Of a stretch of DNA of 64,000 bases, positions 9,267 through 17,690 are shown piece by piece. Below the pieces are notes generated by a model, which ran no database searches, had not been told where the DNA came from, and was given only the letters and a program-made list of their open reading frames with translations. This stretch comes from Bin5 sp965261695 (GTDB lineage Bacteria > Chloroflexota > Anaerolineae > Caldilineales > Caldilineaceae), in NCBI GenBank assembly GCA_965261695.1, contig OZ253474.1:4464001-4528000 (forward strand), in the 5' to 3' direction. The first letter of the stretch is position 1. Each line of letters begins with the position of its first letter. A program made the translations under genes and the position numbers.

Positions 9267-10451
9267 ATGGCCCGTAACCGTTCATACCGCTGTTTGACAT
9301 GGCTGCTGCTGCTCGCGTTTGCATTCGCCGGTTGCCTCGCGCCGGTGCGCGCCGTGCCGACGCCGACACCATGGCCGACGCCAGTGCCTTCCGAGCAGGA
9401 AAGCTATCGGGTTACACGCGGCACGGTCGAAGATCGCTTTCAACTGATCGCGGTGGTGGCGCCTTTGCGCTGGGAACCGTTGGCGTTTGCGGTTGACGGC
9501 CTATTGGCTGCCGTTTTTGTCAACGAAGGCGAGGAGGCTGAAGAGGGCCAGATCCTTGCCGAACTGATCATGCCCGATCTGCTCGAACAGTTGGAGCAGG
9601 CCCGCCTTGACCTTTCCAAGACAGAGAGCGAACTCTGGGTTTACGAGAACGAACAGAGTTTCAACCTGGAACGCGCGCAATTGGAGGTGCGCCGCGCTGA
9701 ACTGCTGCTGGAACGAGCGCGCAACGCGGGCGATGTCGACCAGGTCGCCCTCCAGGAGATCGCTCTCGATCTCGCTCAATTGAACCTGCGTGAAGTGGAG
9801 AGCCGGGTTGACCCTTCCCTGGTGCAAGCGGTCGCCCGCGCCCAGCTGGCTGTCGATGCGCTGGCGCGCCAGGTGGAGGAGCGCCGCATTCGCGCCCCGT
9901 TCTTCGGTCAGGTCGTGGCCGTGGGAATTGGCCTGAACAGTATGCGCGGCCCGCTGGAGCCGCCGCAACGCCGTGCTCAGGTACCCGCCTTTTCGCCCTT
10001 TGTTGTGATCGTAGATCCGCAACCCGTCGAGCTGATCGTCTCCAGTCAGAGCGCACGCGCCTCGGATCTGGCGGTCGGCCAGCAGGTGACCGCCATCCAT
10101 CGCTGGGCGCAGGACAAGCCGTTCCCGGTGCGGGTGGCCCAGTTGCCGACCATCTCCTCCGGAGATCGCTTCACCCCCGGCTATCCAGGCTCAATCCATC
10201 TGGCCATCGATGGCGATTCTCCTCCCCTCGTTGCCGGTGAGTTTGTCAACATCGAGGTCGTCGCGGCCGTGCGCGATGATACGCTGGTGCTGCCAGACGC
10301 GGCCGTGCGCCGTTTCGGCGGCCGCACTTTCGTCGTCGTCCAGGACGGAGACCGCCAGCGCCGCATCGACATCCGCATCGGCCTGGAGAGCCAAGGCATG
10401 GTCGAGGTGCTGGAAGGCCTCAACGAGGGCGACTTAGTAGTGGGACGATAG
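9267..10451 (+). CDS. HlyD/MacA-like adaptor lipoprotein of an ABC efflux system
   Basis: A 394-residue protein. The ATG at 9267 gives a classical lipoprotein signal (basic start, hydrophobic LLLLAFAFAGC, lipidated Cys23) followed by a Pro/Thr linker. An upstream in-frame extension lacks that logic. The body has a biotinyl-lipoyl-like half (FAVDGLLAAVFVNEGEEAEEG), a long helical hairpin of about residues 110-200 rich in Glu/Leu/Arg, the second lipoyl half (RIRAPFFGQVV), and a beta-barrel domain ending in GLNEGDLVVGR. This is the order of periplasmic adaptor proteins. It abuts the permease gene without a gap, so it is very probably its partner. Confidence 0.88.
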   Translation: MARNRSYRCLTWLLLLAFAFAGCLAPVRAVPTPTPWPTPVPSEQESYRVTRGTVEDRFQLIAVVAPLRWEPLAFAVDGLLAAVFVNEGEEAEEGQILAELIMPDLLEQLEQARLDLSKTESELWVYENEQSFNLERAQLEVRRAELLLERARNAGDVDQVALQEIALDLAQLNLREVESRVDPSLVQAVARAQLAVDALARQVEERRIRAPFFGQVVAVGIGLNSMRGPLEPPQRRAQVPAFSPFVVIVDPQPVELIVSSQSARASDLAVGQQVTAIHRWAQDKPFPVRVAQLPTISSGDRFTPGYPGSIHLAIDGDSPPLVAGEFVNIEVVAAVRDDTLVLPDAAVRRFGGRTFVVVQDGDRQRRIDIRIGLESQGMVEVLEGLNEGDLVVGR

Positions 10452-13292
10452 ATGTCTTTCGGTCTTCATTTCCTCGGCCTCGCGCTGCGTCGACTCTTCA
10501 GCCGGCCCAGCCTCACACTGCTTTCACTTTTCAGCATTGTGCTGGCGATCGGCATGGTTGCTAGCATACCTGTCTTCTCGCAGGGGGTCAGCTATCTCCT
10601 GCTCCAGGACGAACTGGCTGCCATCAGCGCCACCTTCCATCGTCCGCCCCTGACCATGCGCTTCTACTACGTCGTGCCCAAGAACAGCGCGCTCTCGCTG
10701 GACAATGCTCTGCGCCTGGAAGGCAACTTACGCCGCATCGTAGAGGACGAGACCGGCCTCACCGTGGCCGATACGCTCACCTACGTCGCCAGCCCAGGTA
10801 TGAAGGTCCAACCGCTTGGCGACGACTCAATCTACACGCAACTCAAAGACAACACGATCGCTGAGAACGTGCAGTTCGCCGTGGTCACCGCCATCAAGGA
10901 TCGCATCTCTATCGTCGAAGGTCGTCCTTACGGGACCGAGAACAGCGACGGCGGCGTGCCCGTATGGGTGAATGAAGAAAAGGCAGCCGAGCTGGGCTTC
11001 CAGGTCGGTGAGACCTATCAGATGGTCGATGGCGGCTCCGGCCGCGCTATTCCTATCAGCGTCGCCGGCATCTGGAAGCCGGCCGATCCCGCCGATTTCT
11101 ACTGGTCGGCCACCACCATTTCCTGGCGCAAGTTGCTGCTTGTGACCGACGACATCTACCGCGCAGCCGTCGAACCGGTACTCAGCCGCAAGACCGGCAT
11201 CGCCATCTGGTATCTCAGCCCGGATGAAGAGGCCCTCATGCTCCATCAGGCCGATGCCGTCGCCAACGGCCTGCGCGTGGTGCCCAGTCGCGCCGACATC
11301 CTCTTCCCCGGCACGAAGATGGATGTTTCGCCCGAGAAGCCGCTCAACCGCTATCTGCAGCGAAGAGCGAGCCTTTCCGCCCTGCTGGTCGGCTTTAGTC
11401 TGCCCGCCCTGGGTCTGCTGCTCTTTTTCCTCTGGATACTTTCGCATGTGACGGCCCAGTTTCAACAGGAAGAGGTCGCCATTCTGGCCTCGCGCGGCGC
11501 GGGTCGCCGCTTTGTCGCCTTCCTCATTCTGCTCGAAACGCTGCTACTCCTCGCCGTCGGCATCCCCCTGGGCTTCGGCGCAGGATATTTCATGGCCCGC
11601 GCAATGGGGATGGCTTCGGGCTTCCTTGTCTTTACGCCGCGCGCCGGCATACCGGCCACGCTGCTGGAGGTGGATTGGCGGCTCATCGGGCTGGCCCTGT
11701 TGCTGCTCCTGCTCGCACGCGGTATGCCTGCGTTGCGCGCCGCACGCGGCGGAATCGTCCAACATCTGCGCAGCCGGTCCCGTCCAAGCGCCGCAATTAC
11801 CACGCTTCTGCTCGCCGGCGATGGCGCGCTCATCGTCCTGACCTGGTACGCTTACCGCCAGTTGAGCCAGCGGGGCACCCTCGGCATCATCGGCTGGGAG
11901 CCAAGCGGCGACCCGTTTCGCGACCCGCTTCTGCTGCTCGCCCCTTCTCTTTTCGTCTTCACGGCAGCCCTCGTGCTGACCCATCTCTTTCCGCTGCTGA
12001 TGGGGCCGCTGGATCGCCTGGGCAACCGCCTGCGCTCCTTCGTCGCCTACATGGGCTTGACCCAGTTGCACCGCCAGGGCTCGCACTACTCCGGTAGCCT
12101 CTTTCTGACCATGGTCTGCCTCAGCCTCGGCGCGTTTTACGCCTCCATGGCGCTTAGCCTGGACCAGTGGTTGGCCGACCGCATCTACTACCAGGTCGGC
12201 GCCGACTACAGCTTTCAGCAGGGCATCCCCCCGCCCGACATGGGAGGGCCGATCACGCCCGATGAGGAGCCCGACCCGGAGGTGATCAGCGCATGGCTGC
12301 TGCCGGTCGGCGACTACATCGAGATTCCTGGCGTTGAAGACGCCACCCGCGTCGCCGTCTTCAGGACCAGGACCAGCGTATCCAGAAACATTGACGCCGT
12401 CTTTCTCGGCATCGACCGCTATGATTTCCCGCGCGTGGCCTTTCACCGTTCCGATTTCAACCGTTTCTCCCTCGGCGAGTTGATGAATCGGCTCGGCATG
12501 TATCCCAACGGCATTCTCGTCTCGCGTAACTTTCTGCAACGCAGCCGCCTGCTGGAAGGGCAGATGACAAAGCTCAACATTACGATCAACTACGGCAAGT
12601 TTGAGCACGAGTTTCTGATCGTTGGCGTCTACGACTACTTCCCTACCGCTTACCCCCAGGATACCGAAGTCTTCGTCGGCAATCTGGAATACCTGTTCGA
12701 GCAGGTCGGTGACGAGAGCCTGCACCAGATATGGATGACGACCGGCGATGACGCCGCGCCGCAGACCATCATCGACAATCTGTTGGACCTTGGCATCTGG
12801 CCGGTCCGCATCCGCGACGCCCGCGCGCTGCTCACACTGGATGAGGAGAGAGTCGAGCGCATCGGTCTCTACGGCATTCTGTCGGTCGGCTTCTTGGCCT
12901 CCACCTTGCTGGCCAGCCTTGGGCTGCTGGTCTACACCTACGCATCGCTCCAGGGTCGCTTGCAGCAGATCAGCGTACTGCGGGCGGTGGGTCTCAAAAC
13001 CCGGCTCGTCCTCGCCATGGTTGGTGTCGAATACCTGGGCGTCATCCTCTTTGGCGTTCTGTGCGGGGTGGTGGTTGGCATCGCCACCGCCTATCTCTTC
13101 GTGCCCTTCTTTCGCGTGAGCGGCGACCCGGTCTTTGCCCTGCCGCCGTTTGTGCGCCATATCGCCTGGGGCCAGATCGGCATCCTGGCATTTGTCTTCG
13201 GCAGCGCGCTGTTGGGTTCGCAGGCGATCATCCTCTATTGGAGCACGCGACGCGATCTCTTCCAGGTTTTGCGCATGGGGCAGAGGGAGTAG
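10452..13292 (+). CDS. FtsX-like ABC transporter permease
   Basis: A 946-residue membrane protein that begins at the base after the adaptor stop. One transmembrane helix near residues 16-38 is followed by a large extracytoplasmic domain. A first FtsX block of helices lies at about 315-430, with further helices near 455-530, a second external domain, and a C-terminal FtsX block at about 810-930 containing the coupling segment LQQISVLRAVGLKTR. This duplicated layout fits macrolide-export or lipoprotein-release type permeases, which use ATP to act on envelope substrates rather than form a classical channel. Partners are the adaptor upstream and the double ATPase downstream. Confidence 0.93.
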   Translation: MSFGLHFLGLALRRLFSRPSLTLLSLFSIVLAIGMVASIPVFSQGVSYLLLQDELAAISATFHRPPLTMRFYYVVPKNSALSLDNALRLEGNLRRIVEDETGLTVADTLTYVASPGMKVQPLGDDSIYTQLKDNTIAENVQFAVVTAIKDRISIVEGRPYGTENSDGGVPVWVNEEKAAELGFQVGETYQMVDGGSGRAIPISVAGIWKPADPADFYWSATTISWRKLLLVTDDIYRAAVEPVLSRKTGIAIWYLSPDEEALMLHQADAVANGLRVVPSRADILFPGTKMDVSPEKPLNRYLQRRASLSALLVGFSLPALGLLLFFLWILSHVTAQFQQEEVAILASRGAGRRFVAFLILLETLLLLAVGIPLGFGAGYFMARAMGMASGFLVFTPRAGIPATLLEVDWRLIGLALLLLLLARGMPALRAARGGIVQHLRSRSRPSAAITTLLLAGDGALIVLTWYAYRQLSQRGTLGIIGWEPSGDPFRDPLLLLAPSLFVFTAALVLTHLFPLLMGPLDRLGNRLRSFVAYMGLTQLHRQGSHYSGSLFLTMVCLSLGAFYASMALSLDQWLADRIYYQVGADYSFQQGIPPPDMGGPITPDEEPDPEVISAWLLPVGDYIEIPGVEDATRVAVFRTRTSVSRNIDAVFLGIDRYDFPRVAFHRSDFNRFSLGELMNRLGMYPNGILVSRNFLQRSRLLEGQMTKLNITINYGKFEHEFLIVGVYDYFPTAYPQDTEVFVGNLEYLFEQVGDESLHQIWMTTGDDAAPQTIIDNLLDLGIWPVRIRDARALLTLDEERVERIGLYGILSVGFLASTLLASLGLLVYTYASLQGRLQQISVLRAVGLKTRLVLAMVGVEYLGVILFGVLCGVVVGIATAYLFVPFFRVSGDPVFALPPFVRHIAWGQIGILAFVFGSALLGSQAIILYWSTRRDLFQVLRMGQRE

Positions 13293-13296
13293 GAGC

Positions 13297-15354
13297 ATGA
13301 CTCAAGCTGCGGGCGGAGAAGGCGCACCCCTGGTTGTCTGCGACAACCTAGTCAAGATCTACCAGATCGACGAGATCGAAGTTGTGGCCCTCCAGGGCCT
13401 CGATCTGGAGATTCGCCGCGGTGAGATGATGGCGATCATCGGCGCCAGCGGCAGTGGGAAGTCCTCGCTGCTCAATATAATCGGCGGCCTGGACCGGCCC
13501 TCTGCCGGTCAGATCACGGTCAACGGGCGCAATCTGCTCAAGGCGCCCGAGCGGGAGCTGGAGGACTATCGGCTGCACGACGTTGGCTTTGTCTGGCAGC
13601 AGTCGGCGCGCAACCTGATCCCCTACCTGACCGCGCAGGAGAATGTTGAACTGCCCATGATCGCGGCCCGCGACCGCAGCGCGCAGCCGAAGCGGCGCGC
13701 ACGCGAGTTGCTCGACGCGGTCGGGTTGTTGAGCCATAGCCATCATCGCCTGGTCCAGCTTTCCGGGGGTCAGCAGCAGCGGGTCGCGATTGCCGTTGCG
13801 CTGGCCAACCAGCCGCAGATTCTGCTGGCCGATGAGCCGACCGGGGAGGTGGATTCGGTTACTGCGCAGCAGATCTGGCAGCTCTTTCGCGAGCTGAATC
13901 GCCGTTACAACCTCACCAGCATTATTGTGAGCCACGATCGCAATATCGCCCGTATCGTTGACCGCGTCATCGGCATCAGGGATGGCAAGATCAGCACCGA
14001 AATGGTGCGCCAAACTCGGGATGTTTTGGCTGTGGAAGGGTTTGCTGAAGAGGAGATTGTGGACGATAGGGCCGAGTCTCTCGATTCTCACCCGTTTCAG
14101 CCTGACTCTTCCGAGGCCATTGATGAAGCCGAAAATTCCAATATGCAGCTGGAAGAGCGGGTCGTTCTCGATTCGGTTGGTCGGCTGCAGATGCCGCGCG
14201 AGTATCTGCAGAACCGAGGTATCGGTCGCCGGGCAGTCGTGCAGTTGGTCGAGGATGGCATCCTGGTGCGACCGGCCCAAGAGCAGTACGCGCCGCCCGA
14301 GGAAACAAGCTCTGGGGCAGCGGATGCCGCTCAACTGGCAGGCGCAGAGGCCGACCTGTCTGCGATGGACCAGGATCCGACTCCCCATCGAAACGGCAGT
14401 TGGTGGCGGCGGCTCTTGGGTCGGACTCCGCCGGATTTGGAGGAAGAGCCTCACTCTGAACAGGCCGCCAACCCCTGGTCGCGGGGGTTTGCCGCCCGTG
14501 CCGGGGATGACGCAGAAGCTTCCGACGCGGGGGAGAGCGCGGGCGAGACGCTGCAATGGGAGCAAGGGGGCGCGTCCGCCCGCTCCAGCTGGGGCGCCTC
14601 TGCACCCGCGCCGCAGCGCGGCGCCGTCGCGGCATCGCGTATTCCGGCCATATCCGAATTCCATAGCGGCCCACTCGTCGAAGTCAGTGAGCTCCAGCGA
14701 ATCTATGCCGTGGGGGATCAGTCCGTTCATGCGTTGAGGGGCATCGACCTGGTCATCAACCGTCGCAGTTTCACGCTCTTTCGCGGCCGCTCCGGCTCCG
14801 GCAAAACGACGCTGCTCAACCTCATCGGCAGCCTGGATACCCCTAGCGCGGGTCGCGTCTCACTCTTTGGCCAGGATATTGGCCAACTGTCCGCCGATCA
14901 GTCCGCCCAGCTCCGACAACTTTACATCGGCTTTGTCTTCCAGGCCTTTTCGCTTATCCTTACCTTGTCGGCGCAGGAAAATGTCGAGATGACGCTGCGG
15001 ATTTTGGGCGTGTCAGCTGTGGAGCGCCGTCAGAGGGCCGCCTACTGCCTGGCGCTTGTCGGGCTTAGCCGTTGGGCTGACCACCGGCCGTTCGAGATGT
15101 CGGGCGGTCAGCAGCAGCGTCTGTCGATCGCACGCGCGCTGGCCCACGGCCCGGCGATTTTGATCGCCGACGAGCCGACCAGCGACCTGGACAGCGAAAC
15201 GGGGCGGCAGATTCTTCAGTTGTTCGCCCGGCTGGTGAAAGAGGAAGGCATCACCGCGCTGGTCGCCAGCCACGATCCGGCCAGCGACGATTTTGCCACC
15301 GAGGTGTACGAGATGCAGGATGGCCGCATCGCCAGTCGGACCGGCAACCGGTAA
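13297..15354 (+). CDS. Double ABC ATPase with an AbrB-like linker domain
   Basis: A 685-residue protein; the ATG at 13297 lies 4 bases after the permease stop with GGAG ahead of it. Nucleotide domain 1 (about 8-245) has Walker A GASGSGKSS (49-57), signature LSGGQQQR (155-162) and Walker B LLADEPTGEVD. Nucleotide domain 2 (about 450-685) has Walker A GRSGSGKTT (497-505), signature MSGGQQQR and LIADEPTSDLD. Both catalytic sites look intact, so the two halves can form the working dimer in one chain. The 200-residue linker holds a segment at about 288-330 (LDSVGRLQMPREYLQNRGI then VVQLVEDGILVRP) that resembles a SpoVT/AbrB swapped-hairpin domain, followed by a Pro/Ser/Glu-rich stretch. Most relatives encode a single domain per polypeptide. 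Confidence 0.93.
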   Translation: MTQAAGGEGAPLVVCDNLVKIYQIDEIEVVALQGLDLEIRRGEMMAIIGASGSGKSSLLNIIGGLDRPSAGQITVNGRNLLKAPERELEDYRLHDVGFVWQQSARNLIPYLTAQENVELPMIAARDRSAQPKRRARELLDAVGLLSHSHHRLVQLSGGQQQRVAIAVALANQPQILLADEPTGEVDSVTAQQIWQLFRELNRRYNLTSIIVSHDRNIARIVDRVIGIRDGKISTEMVRQTRDVLAVEGFAEEEIVDDRAESLDSHPFQPDSSEAIDEAENSNMQLEERVVLDSVGRLQMPREYLQNRGIGRRAVVQLVEDGILVRPAQEQYAPPEETSSGAADAAQLAGAEADLSAMDQDPTPHRNGSWWRRLLGRTPPDLEEEPHSEQAANPWSRGFAARAGDDAEASDAGESAGETLQWEQGGASARSSWGASAPAPQRGAVAASRIPAISEFHSGPLVEVSELQRIYAVGDQSVHALRGIDLVINRRSFTLFRGRSGSGKTTLLNLIGSLDTPSAGRVSLFGQDIGQLSADQSAQLRQLYIGFVFQAFSLILTLSAQENVEMTLRILGVSAVERRQRAAYCLALVGLSRWADHRPFEMSGGQQQRLSIARALAHGPAILIADEPTSDLDSETGRQILQLFARLVKEEGITALVASHDPASDDFATEVYEMQDGRIASRTGNR

Positions 15355-15380
15355 GCGCGCACAGGAAAGGAGTAGGAAAC

Positions 15381-16406
15381 ATGGCCCGAACGTACCGCGT
15401 TGCCCTCGCCGGCTGCCATCGTATGCTCGATAGAAAGGCGGCCAGCCACAACTTTGCCTCCGCCTTCGATGCCGTGCCCGAAACCGAGATCGTCGCTGTC
15501 TTCGACCTGGGCGCAGACACGCGTCAAGCGTTTGTGGACTGCTGGGGGGCACAGATCGCCGCCTACGATAAGTTCAGCCTGATGCTGCAACAGCAACAGC
15601 CTGACATTCTTTGCGTCGCGACCAGCCAGAAGATGCATGCCGATCAGATCGAGGAGGCCGTCGCCGCCGGCGTGCGCGGGATCCTGTGCGACAAGCCGCT
15701 GGCTACCAGCCTGGCAGAGGCCGACCGGCTGCTGGACGCCTGCCGCCGCGCAGGGGTTCCGCTGGCGCTTGGGCTGGACCGCCGCTGGCTAAGATCTTAC
15801 CATCGACTGTCCGAACTGATAGATGGCGGCATCGTTGGCCAGCTGCAGTCGATCATCGTCTACGCCATCCCCAATCTGATTAACCATGGCTGCCACTGGT
15901 ATGACGCCGCGCTTCAACTGGCAGGTGATCCTGAACCGCAATGGGTTAGCGGATTCGTAGATGATCTGTCAGGAGAGCCGCCCGATTCCCGCCGCCATCT
16001 CGATCCGGCGGGCCGCTGTATGGTCGGGTTGGCGGACAGTGTTGTCCTCTATTTCACGCCGGGTGGGAGTCTGCGACCCGCTTTCGATGTCATCGGCGAT
16101 CAGCGACGCCTGACAGTGGTGGATGATGGGCTTCAGGCGTGGCTATGGCAAAATGGCGACGCGCCGCAGCCCTTGGATATTCCCCAACCGGTCGGCGATT
16201 TTCCCTCCGGCGCGGCCATGGTGCGCGATCTGATCGCTGCCGTTGCCAGCGGTGGCAGAACCGCCTGCGATGTGGAAGAGGCCCGCCGCGCCACCGAGAT
16301 CGGCTTTGCCGTTCATCTTTCGCACGCGCGTCAGGGCGCGCGTATCGATCTGCCAGCCGCCGATCGGGGTCTGCGCATCCCGTCGTTCCCCTGGGGGAAC
16401 GAATAG
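15381..16406 (+). CDS. Gfo/Idh/MocA-family oxidoreductase, divergent
   Basis: A 341-residue protein with GGAGTAGG ahead of the ATG, 26 bases after the ATPase gene. The Rossmann glycine motif is altered (ALAGCHRML, residues 8-16) and the hallmark is DKP (104-106) instead of EKP. The C-terminal half contains the alpha/beta dehydrogenase domain, and the NHGCHWYDAALQ segment (about 172-183) supplies the catalytic-type His. Likely an NAD(P)-linked sugar oxidoreductase with unknown substrate. The closeness to the ABC operon suggests read-through rather than shared function. Confidence 0.88.
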   Translation: MARTYRVALAGCHRMLDRKAASHNFASAFDAVPETEIVAVFDLGADTRQAFVDCWGAQIAAYDKFSLMLQQQQPDILCVATSQKMHADQIEEAVAAGVRGILCDKPLATSLAEADRLLDACRRAGVPLALGLDRRWLRSYHRLSELIDGGIVGQLQSIIVYAIPNLINHGCHWYDAALQLAGDPEPQWVSGFVDDLSGEPPDSRRHLDPAGRCMVGLADSVVLYFTPGGSLRPAFDVIGDQRRLTVVDDGLQAWLWQNGDAPQPLDIPQPVGDFPSGAAMVRDLIAAVASGGRTACDVEEARRATEIGFAVHLSHARQGARIDLPAADRGLRIPSFPWGNE

Positions 16407-16427
16407 AAACGCTTGCCTGGATCCGAT

Positions 16428-17687
16428 TTAGCCGGGCGTATAAGCTTCCTCCACCTTCTGGAAGACGGCGATCACGTCGTCCAACTCCTGCACGCCCCAA
16501 TTCTCGTGAAAAAACATATTGAAATTGCTCTTAAGCATCGCCTGTGCATTGGGGCAGGGGAACTCGCGCTCCGGGTCGCCCTGGTAGAGCGGGCTGGCCC
16601 AAGGGTAGCCGCTGCTGCCAAAGACCCGGCGTTTCGTGTACCACTCCTGGCTGTGCGGCATCCCTGACAGGTAATCGTCCGTGACCGGCAGGCCCTCGGC
16701 GCGCAGGCTCTCGCAGAAGGTCTCCTTGTCGCACGCGGCCCGATCGGGATGGAACGCGATCGGTAAAAACCAGTAGCTGGATTCGATCCCAGGCGCCGTC
16801 TGCGGCAGCGTGATCATCTCCAGATCGGCTGTGCCTTCGATCAGTTGGCCGACGATGGCCCGCCTCCGCTCGACCATCTGCGGCAGCTTGCGCAGTTGAA
16901 CCTGACCGACCACGGCGGCCAGGTCCGTCTGGTTGAAGTTCAACGACGCCTGCATATTCGTTGCGCCCTCTGGCAGAAAGTGGGGCTTGCCGCGGTCGGC
17001 CATCCGCCGCGCCGACTGGTAGAGCGCCTCGTCGCGCGTAAAGACCATGCCGCCCTGCGCGCCCGAGCTATGGTGTTTGCCCGACATGGTGGAAAAGGCG
17101 GAGATGTCCCCGAAGCTACCGAGCAACTGCCCCTGATAGCGCGCGCCGTGCGCCTGGGCGCAGTCCTCGATCACGCGAATGCCGTGCCGCCGTGCCAGCG
17201 CCAAGATGCCGCCGATGTCGGCCGGCTCACCGGCGATGTGCGGCACAATGATGGCGCTGGTGCGGGGCGAGATCAGCTCCTCGATCTGCTGCGGGCCCGT
17301 GTTGTAGCTGCCCGGCGTCGAGTCGGCGATCATGGGGATCATGTTCTGAAGTGGGATCGGCATTATGCCGCCAGGGTCGGTGAAGGGACCGATAATGACT
17401 TCGCTGAACGCCTCAAGCTGCAACGCCATCAAAGCCACGTAAATCGCCGTCGAACCGGAACTGACCGCGTCCGCGTACCCTCCCCCCAGGTACTCAGCGA
17501 ACTGCGCGCAATAGGCCTCCTCCTCTTCGCCCTGGTAGGCGCCGAGCGTCCCCGTTCCTATCACCTGGTCGAGGTAGGCGACAACCGCTTCCTTTTCTTC
17601 AAGTCCGATATGCCCGCGCGTGGGAAAGGGCGCCTCTCTGACCGGCGGGCCGCCATGCACTGCCTGCCCATTCATGCTGTCTGTCAT
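16428..17687 (-). CDS. DegT/DnrJ/EryC1/StrS-family PLP aminotransferase
   Basis: A 419-residue fold-type I PLP enzyme. Lys204 (MSGKHHSSG) is the predicted Schiff-base lysine, Asp175 (VIEDCAQAHG) pairs with the pyridine nitrogen, and the glycine-rich GGGYADAVSSGSTAIY (68-83) binds the phosphate. The family aminates keto-sugars, mostly nucleotide-bound, for surface polysaccharides or antibiotics, although a group in sugar-catabolic clusters is uncharacterised. It converges on the preceding plus-strand gene and starts 4 bases after the stop of the heparinase-like gene, so the two are co-transcribed. Confidence 0.93.
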   Translation of the reverse strand: MTDSMNGQAVHGGPPVREAPFPTRGHIGLEEKEAVVAYLDQVIGTGTLGAYQGEEEEAYCAQFAEYLGGGYADAVSSGSTAIYVALMALQLEAFSEVIIGPFTDPGGIMPIPLQNMIPMIADSTPGSYNTGPQQIEELISPRTSAIIVPHIAGEPADIGGILALARRHGIRVIEDCAQAHGARYQGQLLGSFGDISAFSTMSGKHHSSGAQGGMVFTRDEALYQSARRMADRGKPHFLPEGATNMQASLNFNQTDLAAVVGQVQLRKLPQMVERRRAIVGQLIEGTADLEMITLPQTAPGIESSYWFLPIAFHPDRAACDKETFCESLRAEGLPVTDDYLSGMPHSQEWYTKRRVFGSSGYPWASPLYQGDPEREFPCPNAQAMLKSNFNMFFHENWGVQELDDVIAVFQKVEEAYTPG

Positions 17688-17690
17688 CGC

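Noticed and set aside
11544..13298. 584-codon minus-strand frame opposite the permease gene
   Set aside because: The plus-strand FtsX permease is well supported; the opposite frame has shadow composition and no motif.
13348..14730. 460-codon minus-strand frame opposite the double ATPase
   Set aside because: Shadow of a gene with two full sets of ABC motifs.
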